NCBI GenBank assembly: GCA_002900995.3
Contig: CM035304.1
Location: 2,013,476 to 2,077,475 of the forward strand
DNA length: 64,000 nucleotides
Direction: 5' to 3'
DNA from: Ganoderma boninense
Taxonomy: Eukaryota > Basidiomycota > Agaricomycetes > Polyporales > Polyporaceae
Under the pieces are notes generated by a model. It was not told the origin of the DNA, searched no databases, and worked only from the letters and a program-made list of their open reading frames with translations. Below are positions 12,124 through 24,400 of the stretch, one piece after another. Made by a program: the position numbers and the translations under genes. How positions within the stretch are numbered: the stretch's first letter is position 1; each line of letters starts with the position of its first letter.

Positions 12124-13365
12124 ATGTCGGCCGTCCTCATCGAAGCTGACCTGCGCGCGATCAACGAAGACATTCAAGCCTCCGCTCGCCACGAGGACGC
12201 GAACGTGCTAGAGTGAGCACCTTATGCCCTCCCCGTCGTGTCAATCCCCCGACCAGGCCAACCTTGCAGCATCCTCCACCCGCTGGGGTTTTCCGACGAG
12301 CCCTCTGCGTGGGCAATCGAGGCAGAGGAGATTTTCGACAGGCTCGTCGGAGGAGCAATTCGGAGCACGGTGGACCAACTGCAGCGGGTTGGGAGCCGGA
12401 TTCGCGTCGAAGAAGCATCAAATCGAATGGTTGCTCGGCTTGGCGATCTAACGCGCAAGGCTGTTGAGTGTCAACTGATGCTCGCCGAGGTGAGTCGCTC
12501 GTCTTGACGCCCTTTGCCACTGTTGAGACAACGATCATAGCTGGACTCGGCCATCGTTTCCAACTCCCCACCCCCCGACTCCCGATTCCAGCGCATTGTG
12601 CAAAATCGCCTTCCAGAGGCGCGTGGAGGGATGGCGTCGTTCTGGCAGGCAATCTCATCTCTGCGCGCCCTGCTCGACGAGAAGATGCCAGTATTTTCGT
12701 TGTTGGAGCAACCTGCGGTCAGTTTTTCCCTAGTTCTTTCGTTGAGTGAGTGTACACCTATTCATATTCGGGAGCAGCACGCGTTGCAGGATGCACTCCA
12801 AACGTTGTACGATGGTCCTTCAGAGGCTGTATTGACGTACGGCATGGTAGTCGTCGAGGCGTTGGTAACCTTGTGGGAAGAGCGGCAGGCCTTGGTCGCG
12901 GAAGCAAATGGCCTTGTAGCTGGCCTGGCGACGCGTCCTCAAGATTTGCACGGCGTCAAGCGCGACCTACGCGCCGTGGCGCGCCGTTTGGAACACCAAG
13001 AGCCAGAGAACGAGTCTTTCATCGATGCTCTCACAGTGAGTAGTCCTCTTGCTCTCTGGAAAATAGTGCTGACTCTCATATCCCACCGACTCTTCCTAGG
13101 TTTTCATGAATTGCATTGATGATGAGCTCCCTGCTTTGTATGCTTCAGGGCAGGAGGTTACTGTGAGAGATATGTTCAACGCCCCCGCGGAACGGCGCCT
13201 GCTTGAGGCTGCATTTATGATGATGTCCGATGTAATGTACTTTTACCTTCATCCCTCTCACCTCGCTTATTTTTTGCGTTACAGTATGGGGATACTTTGG
13301 AGAGGATTCTTCGTCTGTTGCTCACTGTCTTAGACTTAGGTACCGAGCCCGTCGCTGACGAGTAG
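12124..13365 (+). CDS. All-helical protein of unknown function, 318 aa
   Basis: Six exons (12124-12212, 12270-12489, 12541-12717, 12778-13035, 13100-13231, 13285-13365) join in phase to 957 nt with no break, starting MSAVLIEADLRAINED and ending LDLGTEPVADE. The product is rich in Leu, Ala and Glu and is predicted mostly helical by pattern. There is no signal peptide or long hydrophobic segment, so a soluble intracellular protein is likely. Its long helices with regular heptad-like spacing (for example around ALQDALQTLYDGPSEAVL) suggest an interaction or scaffolding role, but that is inference. I do not recognise the family. The exact phase match of all five introns makes the gene model strong even though the function is unknown. 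Confidence 0.75.
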
Positions 13366-15199
13366 CGTCCTCCTAGAGTTGTCAAGTGTCGTACGCCCAA
13401 ATCCCGTGTCACCGTGTATCCCGCGTCCTTGTCCTTGTCTCAGTTGTATGATACGATCAGCAGAATCTCAGTTCTACTGCGCGTCTCATCCCTCGCCGGA
13501 TGCCCTTCGTGTGACGCAACGTCTTCTGACGAGTGCTTTTCATAGCATCTACTGACCAGATTTTAGAGCTTAGCCATCTTCCCCAGGGTGTTTTCTGGCT
13601 GCTAAGAGTCCTTTAGTCCTATGTGATTCGCACATTCCTGACAATTCGATTCCGTCATTTCCAGAACCGACTCGGTATCCGAGGCAACGCCCTTCGAGGC
13701 GAAACGGGCCTGCTCTCGTGCCCAGGCCATGGCTTGCAGATGCCCTGCTTCCCTCGCGCTTGGCTCAAACGTCGTGGTAGCGGACAGCTACGCAGCTCGG
13801 CCTGCCACAGTGGAGAGACTTGTTTAACCTCAAGTACACGCGTACGGCGGTCAGATTCGCGTCGACGACCTTGCAAACACTTTTCACAGAACTCGATACG
13901 TACGGATAAGCTTCCTCATGCCGATGAGTCCAACATTTTCGCTGACTGGACTAGAGGCACAGATTTTCGCCCCGAAGGACATCGAATTTTGGTCGGAATC
14001 GCAGCCATTTGGCACTACGTCGGTCTTAAACATCTCTGCACCAATTGTCTGCGTCGCTGGGATGCCGTTGCTAGTTGCCACCACCATCCATCCGCCTGCA
14101 GTCTGCGCAGGCTGTACCTCCTCCTTCTCCGTATCGACAGACTCTGACGGCGGTGGGGCCAGTCTGCGTCTCATGTGCGGCGACCTTTTCCAGAGCCTTC
14201 GGTTCCTATCTGTGCGCACGGCGTGACTTTGGCTCCGATCTGACAGCGACAGTCTGACCCGGTGAGTCCCATGGCTCTTCCCATGATGCGATCGCTCACT
14301 TGCTCTTACCCTTGCTGTCGTCGTCGGCTTTGGGTGCTCGTTGGTCGCTGTCCGCCATGGCAGAGTCGTCCATCTCCAGGGGATCGCTTCTTTCTCATCG
14401 CACCCTTTCTCCCGACTTTCCCACTTTCGGTGCTCCCCATCAGCGGCTTCAGCTCGCTGACCGTGACGGATACGTGGACAACTCCGCCTTCGTCAAACGG
14501 TACTACCCCCAACGGCGACCACCATGTCCGTCATGATTCGAAGATCTGTGTCGGCCACGGGAGTCATCGCCGGCATCGTTATCTTGCTTGCCGCCGTCGC
14601 GGCGTACTTTTATTTAGGCAAGTTGTGCCGATGCCGAAGATTCCGCCCTCGGCGTCCTGGTCACGGTCGTGGTGCGATGAAGGCGTCAACTTCGCTGGTA
14701 CAGTGGGGCGGCCTTTCCTCGCGCGATTCTTGCATGACTGTCATGGGAGCCAGCGTCGACAGCAAGGGAGCCCAACAAGGCTGGGCACGGAGCATCCGAG
14801 TCGTCCGCCGCCATTCTCCCCTCGCTCTCAAGCACACTCCACGGTCACCATTCGTCCGTCACGACCCTAGCCGCAACCGAGAAAGGTAAGGCCATCACAT
14901 ACGGGAAGGGCCACGACTCGTACATCGAGTCCGTGCCCCCCCTTTGGGCTACAAGGTGAACTGCTGACGCTTGTCCGCGTCCACCTCCGTACTGGGTCAG
15001 CTGAGCCCCATCGAGTCTATACCGGAACCACCACCGTCCGCAGGCCCACAGGCCCACAACGCCGTCCGCACTCCCAGTCTTCAAGCCAGTCCCACCGTAT
15101 CCTCGCGCCCGTTCTGTATTGTCCTCTCTCGCTTTTTCTCTCCCCCCGCGTGACGTTCCACGCTGGCGGGATCTAAGCCACTTCACTAACCCCGCGCCC
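13366..15199. other. Gene-poor stretch with a possible decayed membrane-protein gene
   Basis: No complete gene model could be built. At 14524-14889 (+) a frame contains one strong transmembrane segment (VIAGIVILLAAVAAYFYL) followed by Cys and basic residues, as at the stop-transfer end of a single-pass protein. The preceding sequence (about 14440-14515, another frame) is Thr/Ser/Pro-rich, like an extracellular stalk. That pairing is typical of fungal single-pass surface proteins, but the pieces do not splice into one frame, so this may be a remnant. Confidence 0.35.
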
Positions 15200-15210
15200 T
15201 CCTTTGTCTA

Positions 15211-15258
15211 CGAATCCCAGTTCGAATCCCAGTCCGAATCCTAGTCCGAATCACGATG
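15211..15258. repeat. 12-bp tandem repeat, about 4 units
   Basis: Units CGAATCCCAGTT, CGAATCCCAGTC, CGAATCCTAGTC and a diverged CGAATCACGATG lie end to end. The first three differ by one or two bases. This looks like a simple minisatellite. Confidence 0.85.
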
Positions 15259-15324
15259 TGATTCCTTGACCCGGATTCCTACCTGATCATGTTGAAGAGT
15301 ACGAACGCCTACGCCTTAAATATT

Positions 15325-15870
15325 ATTTCCCTGTTTGAGCTCGGAACAGGGCAACAATATAAAAAATGTCTGCAGGATATTTTGAGGATGCTGATTGTGT
15401 GTTTTGGGATTGGATATCTTGAGAACATTGTTCATGTTCGGACTATGTGTATCCCGATGTTTTTTGCGGGAAACAGCGGGCAAACAAGGGATATATTTTT
15501 CTCATGTTCTGGCTCAGAAATAGGCTAAGAAAGGAGCAGAATGTTCCGGGCCGAAACACTCCGCTAACATTGCAGATTATTCTCCCCTATTCAAGCCCAC
15601 AACATGGTGAAAAGGTGGGAAGGCATTTTTGCCGTGTTTCATCCCATGTTATGGACTGAAAACATGGCTCCAACATTCACAACGTTCTACCCATGTTCCA
15701 GCTCCGAACACACAAAACACACCGCTGCGATTATCACAAACATTGTTCGCATGTTTTCCAAATGTACACCTCAGAAATATACATTGAACATTCAATCTCT
15801 TTTCCCTGTGTTTTCTGGATGTTTCGGGATCAGAACATGGGTTAAGGTTCCCGGTGTTGGAACGATTCTA
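15325..15870. repeat. AT-rich block with a repeated ATGTTC...CTCAGAAC-like motif
   Basis: This block is visibly richer in A+T than its surroundings. A degenerate motif of about 20 bp recurs irregularly: CATGTTCTGGCTCAGAAATA (about 15504), ATGTTCCGGGCCGAAACACT (about 15541), CATGTTATGGACTGAAAACAT (about 15645), CATGTTCCAGCTCCGAACAC (about 15693), ATGTTTCGGGATCAGAACAT (about 15819), with weaker copies near 15333 and 15433. Several copies approach a palindrome (ATGTT...AACAT). Open frames across it look accidental. It could be a non-autonomous element, a relic array or a protein-binding array. Confidence 0.55.
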
Positions 15871-15899
15871 CAGCCCTCTCAACACCACCGAGAAATATG

Positions 15900-17668
15900 A
15901 TTTTCCAGTTTGTTTTAGAGGATAAAATTGCGCATCTTCTCCTATCGTCTCACACCAACTTTTCCAGAGAGGTTCGATAAGGGAAGGAGCCCATGAGGGC
16001 CGCTCAAATATTCAGACCTCAGGCCCCGGGACCTGGCCACCGGAACACGGAGCTCAGATCGGGTATCGACGGAGGTGACATACTACTAGCCGGCGGTGCA
16101 GGGCCACCCGCATATGGCTACAGTACCGGTCGTCCACAAACCTAGGCCGTCACTTCCTTCCACTCAGATACATCTACTGTGCTCTCTTCGCATCCGAAAA
16201 AAATACGATTTTGGAGGACGTTGAAGAAGAGGACATTGCGCACCAGTCAATACCGCTGGCATCCTATCTCGCTAGAGGGATTCAGATGCCAGCCGTTCTA
16301 CTGGATTTCTGGAAAGCATTCGGTGCCGTGGACGTCGGCTAGCTTCGCGTACAGGGCTAGCCTTCCGTCTCCATGGTCTCCACAACAGCGTCATCCGTCC
16401 TCTGTCTGAGTCTCGGAGCCCGTCAGGTGGCCAGCGTTAGGAATGACTTATCTGAGCACTCCCACAGGTTAATGCGGACCTGAGAGCGAGATCAGGCGGC
16501 CGTTGGCGTGGGCCAGCTGTCCACTCGCTCCACCCGCAATAAGTATCTCCTACAACGCATAGCCAGCTGTGCTGTAGCTGAGATCCTCAAGCGAGGATCA
16601 AGCGACGAAACCGAGCCTTCGTGGAGCCGACAAGAGGTGAATTTGGATTCTGATGTTGGGGTCCACTGCGAAAGACCTGTCAGGAAGAGGGACTTGGAAA
16701 GATATCTAGTTTCCCGGCTGGGACAGCTGGTTGAGACTCTGGGATGGGTGTTACTACAGAAACATAAGTAAGATGATGGGAGGTAGAAGGAAGCTGGAGG
16801 GACCAGGAACATTCGCTAATGGCCGTTGTGGGGTAAGCACACCTTGCGCCAAGGCCGTAGAGCGCCCACACTACGCTGACAAATCAGGCCACCCTCAGGC
16901 CCAACCGCATACATCCACTTGTAAAGTCTTGTGAGTCCTCACGGGCCTGCTTGCGTACTGATACTCCCAACACTGCAAACTGTAACATGGGCCAAATGGC
17001 AAGCCTTTTGACGATTCTCCTATAGACAGGTTTTGCCACGAATAGCTAGGTAAGATCCCCTTTTCCCTACAACGCCACCTCCATAGTCGCTAACCCTTCG
17101 TCCGACGCCGCAGCTCGAAGAAAGTTCTGATCAGGCGAAATACCCTCTGCCGACACTCTGCCAGGTAATATGACTGAGCGACAAGCGAAGTATGATTGGG
17201 GTTGTGTACTTACTGTCGGTGCCCTTAGGTTCCGGCTCGGTGATGTGAACCTCGCTTCGGTCGTCTATGGAGTCTCGCCACCCATTATCGGTCTCGCAGT
17301 CAACTTCTCTGTGCCGACCATCCCGTTCCCTATCTTGACCAACCCTGAATGCCCTACACACCGGATATACGCTCAAAGTTAGTTCATATGGTATTGGGAC
17401 AGTCGTGAGTTACTTGCCTCGCGATCACTCGAGAAAACCATTGGAGTCCTGGTTGCTTTACCGTGAGTAAATAGGTTGGTTCATCTCGACGCGATCACTC
17501 ACTTCCCGGCCTCCCGGCCTCCTTTTCGTCCCGGTCTCTCGTCAAGTCTGAATGGTTGTTCTCGTCGTATATCGTCGAGATAGATATCGCTTCGTCGTCG
17601 AATGAATTGTCGCCCACCGCTGCTTCTCGCCGTGCATGCGACTCCTTAGCAAGGCTAACCCAACACGG
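15900..17668. other. No gene recognised
   Basis: Short open frames such as 16508-16771 (+) have mixed composition and no flanking splice sites I can support. No RNA gene or repeat was seen. The last part lies just downstream of the minus-strand family A relative. Confidence 0.45.
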
Positions 17669-18438
17669 TCAGTCAACCACATTCCATACTGCAAGCGGCA
17701 TTATATGCGTACTGATGAGAGCATTGTATTGCCGCAGGAACTCCACAGGGTCCGGCAAGTCTGTCTGGTCGAAGCTCTCGGATAGGTCCACTGAAACCGT
17801 CACGATGGGCAGGTCTTCCGGCACCTTCGATATATTGGCCAACCCGTCTTCAACGGAGTCATAATCTTCACCGTCCCCTCTCGTGTCCTCCTTGCGAAAG
17901 TGGCCACGGTCTGGTCCATGATCATGAAGCGGCGCATCCTCGCCTCCTCGCCTTCGGCCAACCGGATGAGTCGCGGGGAGTCCGGGCCCGGAAACTCCCC
18001 GCCCGCAACTCGGATCAGGATATCGGGGGTCGCCCAGTGGTAGCAGTTGGGGAACGGAAAGCGCGTCTCTGGGAGGATGGCAGGGCGGTCGTCCGGGTGC
18101 GCGGTGGCTGGGAATATGGGGATGCACATGTCGGCGGTGAAGCGCGTTCTCGGGGTCTGCTGCACGAAGGCCCGGGCCGACGATGAACGCCTCGAAGGTG
18201 GTAGGTATGCCTGGCAGAGCGTATATGGGAACCTGAGGTGCGTAGTCAGAACTGTGAATCTCAACCACCGAGTGGACGCAAGAGAACTGACTTCGTAGAG
18301 GTACAGCAGACACTTTGCGGGCTTAATGGTTCGCGCGGCTTCCTGAGCCAGTGCATCCAGGTTTTCGATGGTCGCTTGTATGTCGAGCTGGGCGGCGACG
18401 TATGTGTGGGGTAGAGGGCAGAGCAGCGTGTGCTCCAT
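17669..18438 (-). pseudogene. Divergent, frame-broken member of family A (copy A1)
   Basis: Exon 1 (ATG at 18438) ends TIKPAKCLLYLYE, matching the KKYLVY end of exon 1 in the other copies. An intron with a GTCAGT donor then enters exon 2 in phase 0, as in the relatives. Exon 2 contains MCIPIFPAT, RPAILPETRFPFPNCYHW and a downstream LIRLAEGEE, equivalent to MVIPIFPNT, RPPIRP...FPFPNCFHW and AIRL in copies A2-A4. The 3' part (VSVDLSESFDQTDLPDPVEF) matches the VDLWFELDEHL...IPSPVEW region. The middle segment is one frame off from both ends, so two compensating breaks (near 18170 and 17880) are needed. It is either a decayed paralogue or mis-sequenced. No family B gene was found upstream. The 3' end is uncertain because a GTACGC donor lies just after the last conserved block. 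Confidence 0.6.
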
Positions 18439-21431
18439 GGTGGTTGAACTGAGAGGAGTGTGGACGATGGAGGTTCAGCAAGGTGCGTTTCTTTTGTACT
18501 CCGGCGCCTCTATATGCCACTGACTCTAGTACACGGCAGCAACAAAGCATGCCCCACAAATCATGATGCACGAGCCGTTGGCTGGCAGCACCGTTGACGA
18601 GTCCCTTTGTTCTCGCTGCATCGTTTTTCAACTGTTCGTTTTATACTTGTTCCTCCCGTCTTTCTGGCCTGTGTAGTGGCGCTCGAACTCGGACGACAGT
18701 AAGCATTCAACCACACACGTCTTGCTCCCAACCATCATTTTGTTTCATTCGGCCCTGAACAGCTGTTCGACATTGTGCTGATACTCAGGCCTCAGGCATT
18801 TAGACTCTTATTCCGCTATCCCCCGGCCCTGGCCGTTCCCGGTAGTCTTGGGCTCCAGTCGCTGGAACACCCTACCCTGCGCATAGTATCCGCCGAGCGT
18901 CTGGAACCCATCGAAGTTTTTCGTGGTGATATCTGCACCGTGTCTGCGCCACTCTCTATCACAATCGAGCTCAGTAGCTCCTCCCGGACACCCCCCGCTT
19001 TGACATTCGCAGCCTGCTTTTGCGCAAGGTCGCATTGAACATGTTCTTACGCCTGAAACTGTGCATGTTCTTACGCTTGTCCGATTCAAGGCGGGGGAAA
19101 GCCATTGTCTGTCCTAATGCAAGCGAGCACTGCTGGTGATCTAGAGCAACTGCCTTCCCGCTGATTTCTCAAAGCGCAGCGGCGGATGAGGCACTTCCGC
19201 ACTCGGCGCTTCTGGAGAGTATTCAAGCCTGTGGAACGGTGCTACATGTTCTTTATTCAGAGCGCTAGATTCATGGCCCATTTCACGTTTGAAGGATGAC
19301 TAGCTACATTCGCCGAGGCGAAGTAGCTCAGGTGGATTGGAGCCAAACCTGGGTCGTGGTGAGCCACCACTATCACCAGTTTGAACCGCCGAAATCGGAA
19401 GCCCAGTTAGATTGAAATGCCATCCTCCCCCACCACCTCTGACCCTGGAGGATATATGCAGCGCACATCGTCGCTTGGCGATTTTGGGGTTACAAGGATC
19501 ATCGGACTTGTCATGCGGCCGCAGAGTCCCTTGGCTTTAATTTCCGCCCACTTAACGCATAAGTGGTGAAATTGCTATCACGCTGGGACGCCGCTGCACG
19601 CTGCTTGCGGATTCGATGACGTCTTCCCTCTGCAGCCCCGTCGAGCTTCACTCTAAGTACTTTCGCCGGATCGCACTGATCAGCACGTTCCTGGATCAGG
19701 CGGGGGAGTAAGTGGGACTGACAAATGGGTGCTGGCAGCGGCGATACTTGTGGCAGTGTGCGGAGGCGCCGCCGGCGAATGGCCCCTTTAACCCCGTTGT
19801 TCGTCAGGTTCAGGCGTCTGGATACCAGCGGGATTCGATCTTTGGTGGCAGTGGGAGCTGTAAGTATAGAGAAGAGATGGATGAAACATTCGTAAGGCTT
19901 CGGTATGGAAGCGAGTGTTTGCCAGATTTGTCGGTCGTGGCTGGGGGCGGTGCCAAGTTCCTAGTCTCGAGGTACGCGCATCGTGCTGACGCAACGACAA
20001 GTCTAATTTTAATATGGGGTTCTAGACACGCTGCAGGCCTGGACGACCCCAGGTGGAGACAGTACGTCGAGGGGATACTTATGTGTGGCACACTAGCAAA
20101 AGGGATCCTCAAAAGGACGACACGTGCGGCAAGTATGGTTCCCAATTCGCGCAATTCGGTCTTCGAGGCCGTCCTAGGCTTCAAACTCGGAGCTAGGTTC
20201 TGTCGGATAACCTAGAGAGGCGCTGGATGACCACCATGCCCTGAGCTTGTCAGGTATCAGTTCAAGCGCAGCGGCGTAAAACGCCCCTATCTGCTGAGGG
20301 AGGGGAAGGTACCGTGACCGTGCTGAGTTACGAAGGGAATTGGGGGGTGGTAAGTTTGGTTTGGGCAAGCGTGGTTGGCAGTGTCGACGCTGACACAAAG
20401 GATCGGAGAACTTTGAGTGTGATACTAATAGTACCGCCGAGAACCGATAGCCACAAGCGGCTTGGTGCGCGAGGACGGCAGAAGCGGGATTGCGAAATGT
20501 GCGGGCGACTCGTGTGCGTCTCAGGGACACAGCGTGCTGAGCGAGGGAAGGACTCGAATAATGCCATGAGTGAGTTCGAAAGCTGCGGAGAACGACGATC
20601 GAGGAGAGGAGGACTTAACGTATTGACGGACGTCGGCGTTGCGGGGACGGCGGGGAAGTTCTGCGACTAGGATCGCCTGAGTGCTCCCACGCACCTTAAC
20701 AGGACCTTGAATCGAGCGAGAATGTGAGCGAGTCTATCTACTTTGAGGCGTAGAGCGAAAAATGGCGGCATTAGCAGTTGAAACGTCCAAATGCACAGAG
20801 CCCGGGATGAAGATGGGGGAGAGGTTCGGCAGTGAAGTGGGCGGGGTGAAAATCTTCGAAGGCGGGGGCATTTGCCTCTGTCTGTTGTGGATTCGGAACA
20901 GACCGTCTTCTGAGAGCAAGAATGGACCACGGACTGGGTCCGAACGCAGTCTGTGAGGAAGAAGCTCCGGGTCTCCGTCGCATGACAGATGGATGTTGGA
21001 CGAAGTCGCAGCCCCCCGCCATTGGCCCTACAGCATCCGCGGAGCAACCGGGAGGCGAGCCTCAAGGAGTTGAAGCAGCAGCCAGCAGATAGGGAATATA
21101 GCATACGAGCACTGCCGCTGGCAGAGGGTTTGTCGGCTTGCACTGGCAGACTGCGGGGAAGGAGGAGGAAGCGATGAAGCGTTGATTATGGGCGCCTGTG
21201 GTCAGGTACAGCCCATTCCCAAAAAGGGTGGCGACGGAGGGCACGCGAAAGTGGACGGGCGGCTTCCCATCTGCCACTTCGTCTCCAAAGCCCAATGACC
21301 CCATCCGCTTCTCTCCCTTGTATTCGACCCCCGCCCCCGCCCTCCTTCCCCCCTCCTCTCGTCTGAACCGCTCCGCTTCACTGGGTCTGGCAACCGTGCG
21401 CCGAGCCGAGCTGGCCACCTGACTTGCGTCC
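18439..21431. other. Three kilobases without a recognised gene
   Basis: Open frames on both strands (for example 19712-20215 + and 20667-21143 -) overlap each other, lack domains and do not join with plausible introns. No tRNA-like fold or tandem repeat was seen. The last few hundred bases are probably promoter and leader of the receptor-like gene at 21432. Confidence 0.45.
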
Positions 21432-24400
21432 ATGAGTACCGCTTCCTCCTCCGCGTTCTCTCTCTGGGCGACCCTCTCTGTCCTTGTCCGTATTCCCGCT
21501 CCCTTCTTGGTATATGCGCTCCCTAATCCGTTTCTTTCCACCCTCCTCAGTTCCTCATCTTCCTGGTACATCACCTGTGGTGCTACGACCGGTTCCAATG
21601 TCTCCGCTGGACCGCTGGCCGCCAGCCAGGCGCATTCAAGCGCGTAATGACCGTACGTGTACCTATCTATTTGTCATTTCGAGGGCGCGCGGGGCTTAAT
21701 CGTCGGGACACCCAGTACTCGTATCTCGGAGCGGTACCGCTGTTAATGGTGTACAGTATAGGAATGACAGTGATCAAGGTTAAAGAAGGTGCGTAACACA
21801 TTCTCGTGTGCCTCTCACGCCCTCACCCGGAGCTATCATTGCAGGTTACACCATGTTGGATGGTATAAGTGAGTCCTACCATGCTGAATGCCTCGCCAAA
21901 AGTCTACAACGGATGAATTCCCGATAGTCGTCACGACGCCAATCAACTCGTACAGCCCGGCCAACCGGAGTTGGGTTCTGCCTCTGCAGTTTGTCTTCAG
22001 TTTTGGTTGGGCACTCGAAATGTGAGTCGTCCGTCATCTACGCATGTTCCCTCTTATACGCTGCGGTCTCTTGAATTTTGACCGCTGTGATCCCGCTACC
22101 TGCCCCGTCACCCGCCTCTCCCCCGCCTTGTATGCGTGTCGGGTTCACGTTCTGCACCCGGGTTATCATGCTGTAACCTGTCGGCACTGGACATCGCCCT
22201 GCCGCAGTGGCCACAGATAACGTCCATTTAGTTTGGGAGTGAGACGCTGTCATCTTGACGCATGCGCAGGCCGATGATGATGAGACCGCCGTGACGATCT
22301 ACACATGCAGGGCCGCACACAGTGGGTTCGTCCAACCCATTGTCATCGCTGGCACCTCCCGTGTGTGGTTGTGGACGTCGACGTGCAGACTGGGGGCGCG
22401 GGAAGTCGCCGACCGCATATGGTTTGGTCTCCACCGTTACGTGGAGCGTGGGGTGGCATGTCGCCCCGCCCACAAATTACAGTTCGGCACGCGCGCCTTT
22501 CCCTGAAGTATTTCGGGGAGGACGGGCAGGCCGGTCATCGTCGCCCTGTGCTTGCGCGTCGCGCGTCGGTACCGAAGAACGTCCGATCTTCGTTCGATAA
22601 CCCTGTGCGCGCCTTGAGAGATCGAGCTTACGGTCCCTGCGCATATAGCCGTACATCATGTACGGCACACACGCTGATCTGTGCCGCGCATATACTCATG
22701 TTTGTGGCGCATACAGCCCTGCACCTCCGTTCCGGGTGCCATTCGGGGCCCGCATTTACTCAGACGCAGAATCGGAAACTGCTCGCCGTCGTCGGGCACG
22801 ACGTTTCCTGGCTGTGGATGAAAAATGCTGTGTGGGAAATCGGTAGTCCATTGCCATAGTCGCTTCCTTGTGCTTCGTGGGCGGTGGATGGGTGCAGTTC
22901 GCCTGTTGATGAGCCGCTTGAGGCGGGAACGCACCTCACGCCGAACATAGTTCTCGCATACATGGATATTTCTCCGTATCAGAGTCATGATTGGTGAACT
23001 CGTTGCTCACGAACATCTTGTTATATTCTGTAGGGTCACTCATCTGGAGGAACTGGCGTTTTGGCTGTATCTCTTGCACCAGAATCCGGAAAAGGAGGCG
23101 TGGTTCTCGAGTTGGGAGTACCGGCTATGGTATATTGGTACGTTTGGATCACTCTACATCTCCTGTGATACTGCCTTACTAATTAGCTGTCCGTGACGGA
23201 ACAGGGAGCGTGGCCGCAATCATTGGTATGCCGCTGACTGCCTTGATCACAAGGAAAGACTTGCAAACGGTTAGACTTCCGTTGAATATAGCAGCCGTGT
23301 AGAGAAACTGAACACATATGTTGATAGTGTGACGCATACATCTTCCTCGTGGGCTCGGCGGGCTCCACATTAACCACTCTTGCGTTCCTCCATGTGCTAT
23401 GGCGCTTCCCAAAATTCATTAGGCACGTGAAGACCGAGGGGGCGGATCCCGCAGTCGTAGTGCGACTAGCAACGTTCTATCAACTCAATGTAAGTGTTGT
23501 GACTAGTCTGTTGCAACATACATAAAATCGTCGCTAACAACATGTCCATGAACAGCAAGTCCGAGTGGTTTTTCGGTTCCTATTCACCATTCCACTTCTC
23601 ATCGTGGCCCTGGACGGGATCATTGGCACGGAGCACCCTGTCAATAGAAACCTGTATGCGCATTCCTGTTTCTCTGATGTCGATATCAAGCTCATGACAT
23701 GTCTTACAGATTCGTTACAGACTTCCTGCAGATCCTCGCAGGAATTGGGTGCTTCGTCTCGTCCATGTTCACGCTCCTCATATTCTTCCCGCGCTCGATC
23801 ACCCGCGAGTCTGGATACAAGCCGAAGATCTCTAGCACAGCCCCAAACTCGCCCAAAAGCCCGGATGCGACTCCTCCTTCCCGCCCGGAACCGTTCCCAT
23901 ACGACATGGCTGCGAACATCCATATGCAGCACATTCCTACACCTACCATGGGTTACGCGGTGCCCGGGGCGATAGGTATGAGTGCGACGGGCGGTGCGAG
24001 GTACTCCATCGCTGGGTATACGACGGGATACACGGAGAGCGCATATACGCACAGTGTGTACTCACCTGGAGAGTCTCTGCCCGACTCACCGCAGTATGTA
24101 CCATGTGCGCCGTCGTCCGGAGAAGACGGTGCGGACATGCAGAGACGCGGTTCACGGATGTCGCGATCATCACGAAAGCTGGCAAGTAGGCGAGCGAGCG
24201 CATACAGTGGGCGCCCGATGGACGCGCACCCCGAGGGCGACTCGGACGGGGAGGAGTACGAGGGGGACGACGAGCGGAGAAGGGACAAGGGTACGGAGAG
24301 GACGAGGGTGATGATGAGGGAAGATGAGGAGAGTGCTCCGCCGTATTCACGTTCTCACCCACCCTTGCAACCACACACACGGCCGCGTGGCCAGCCTGAT

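Noticed and set aside
14524..14889. Single-pass membrane protein gene
   Set aside because: The transmembrane segment is real in that frame, but upstream Ser/Thr-rich sequence is in another frame and no intron joins them, so it was kept only as a possible remnant.
15300..15900. AT-rich repeat block as a solo LTR or CRISPR-like array
   Set aside because: Repeats are degenerate and unevenly spaced, no TG...CA ends or target duplications were found, and CRISPR arrays are not expected in a fungal genome.
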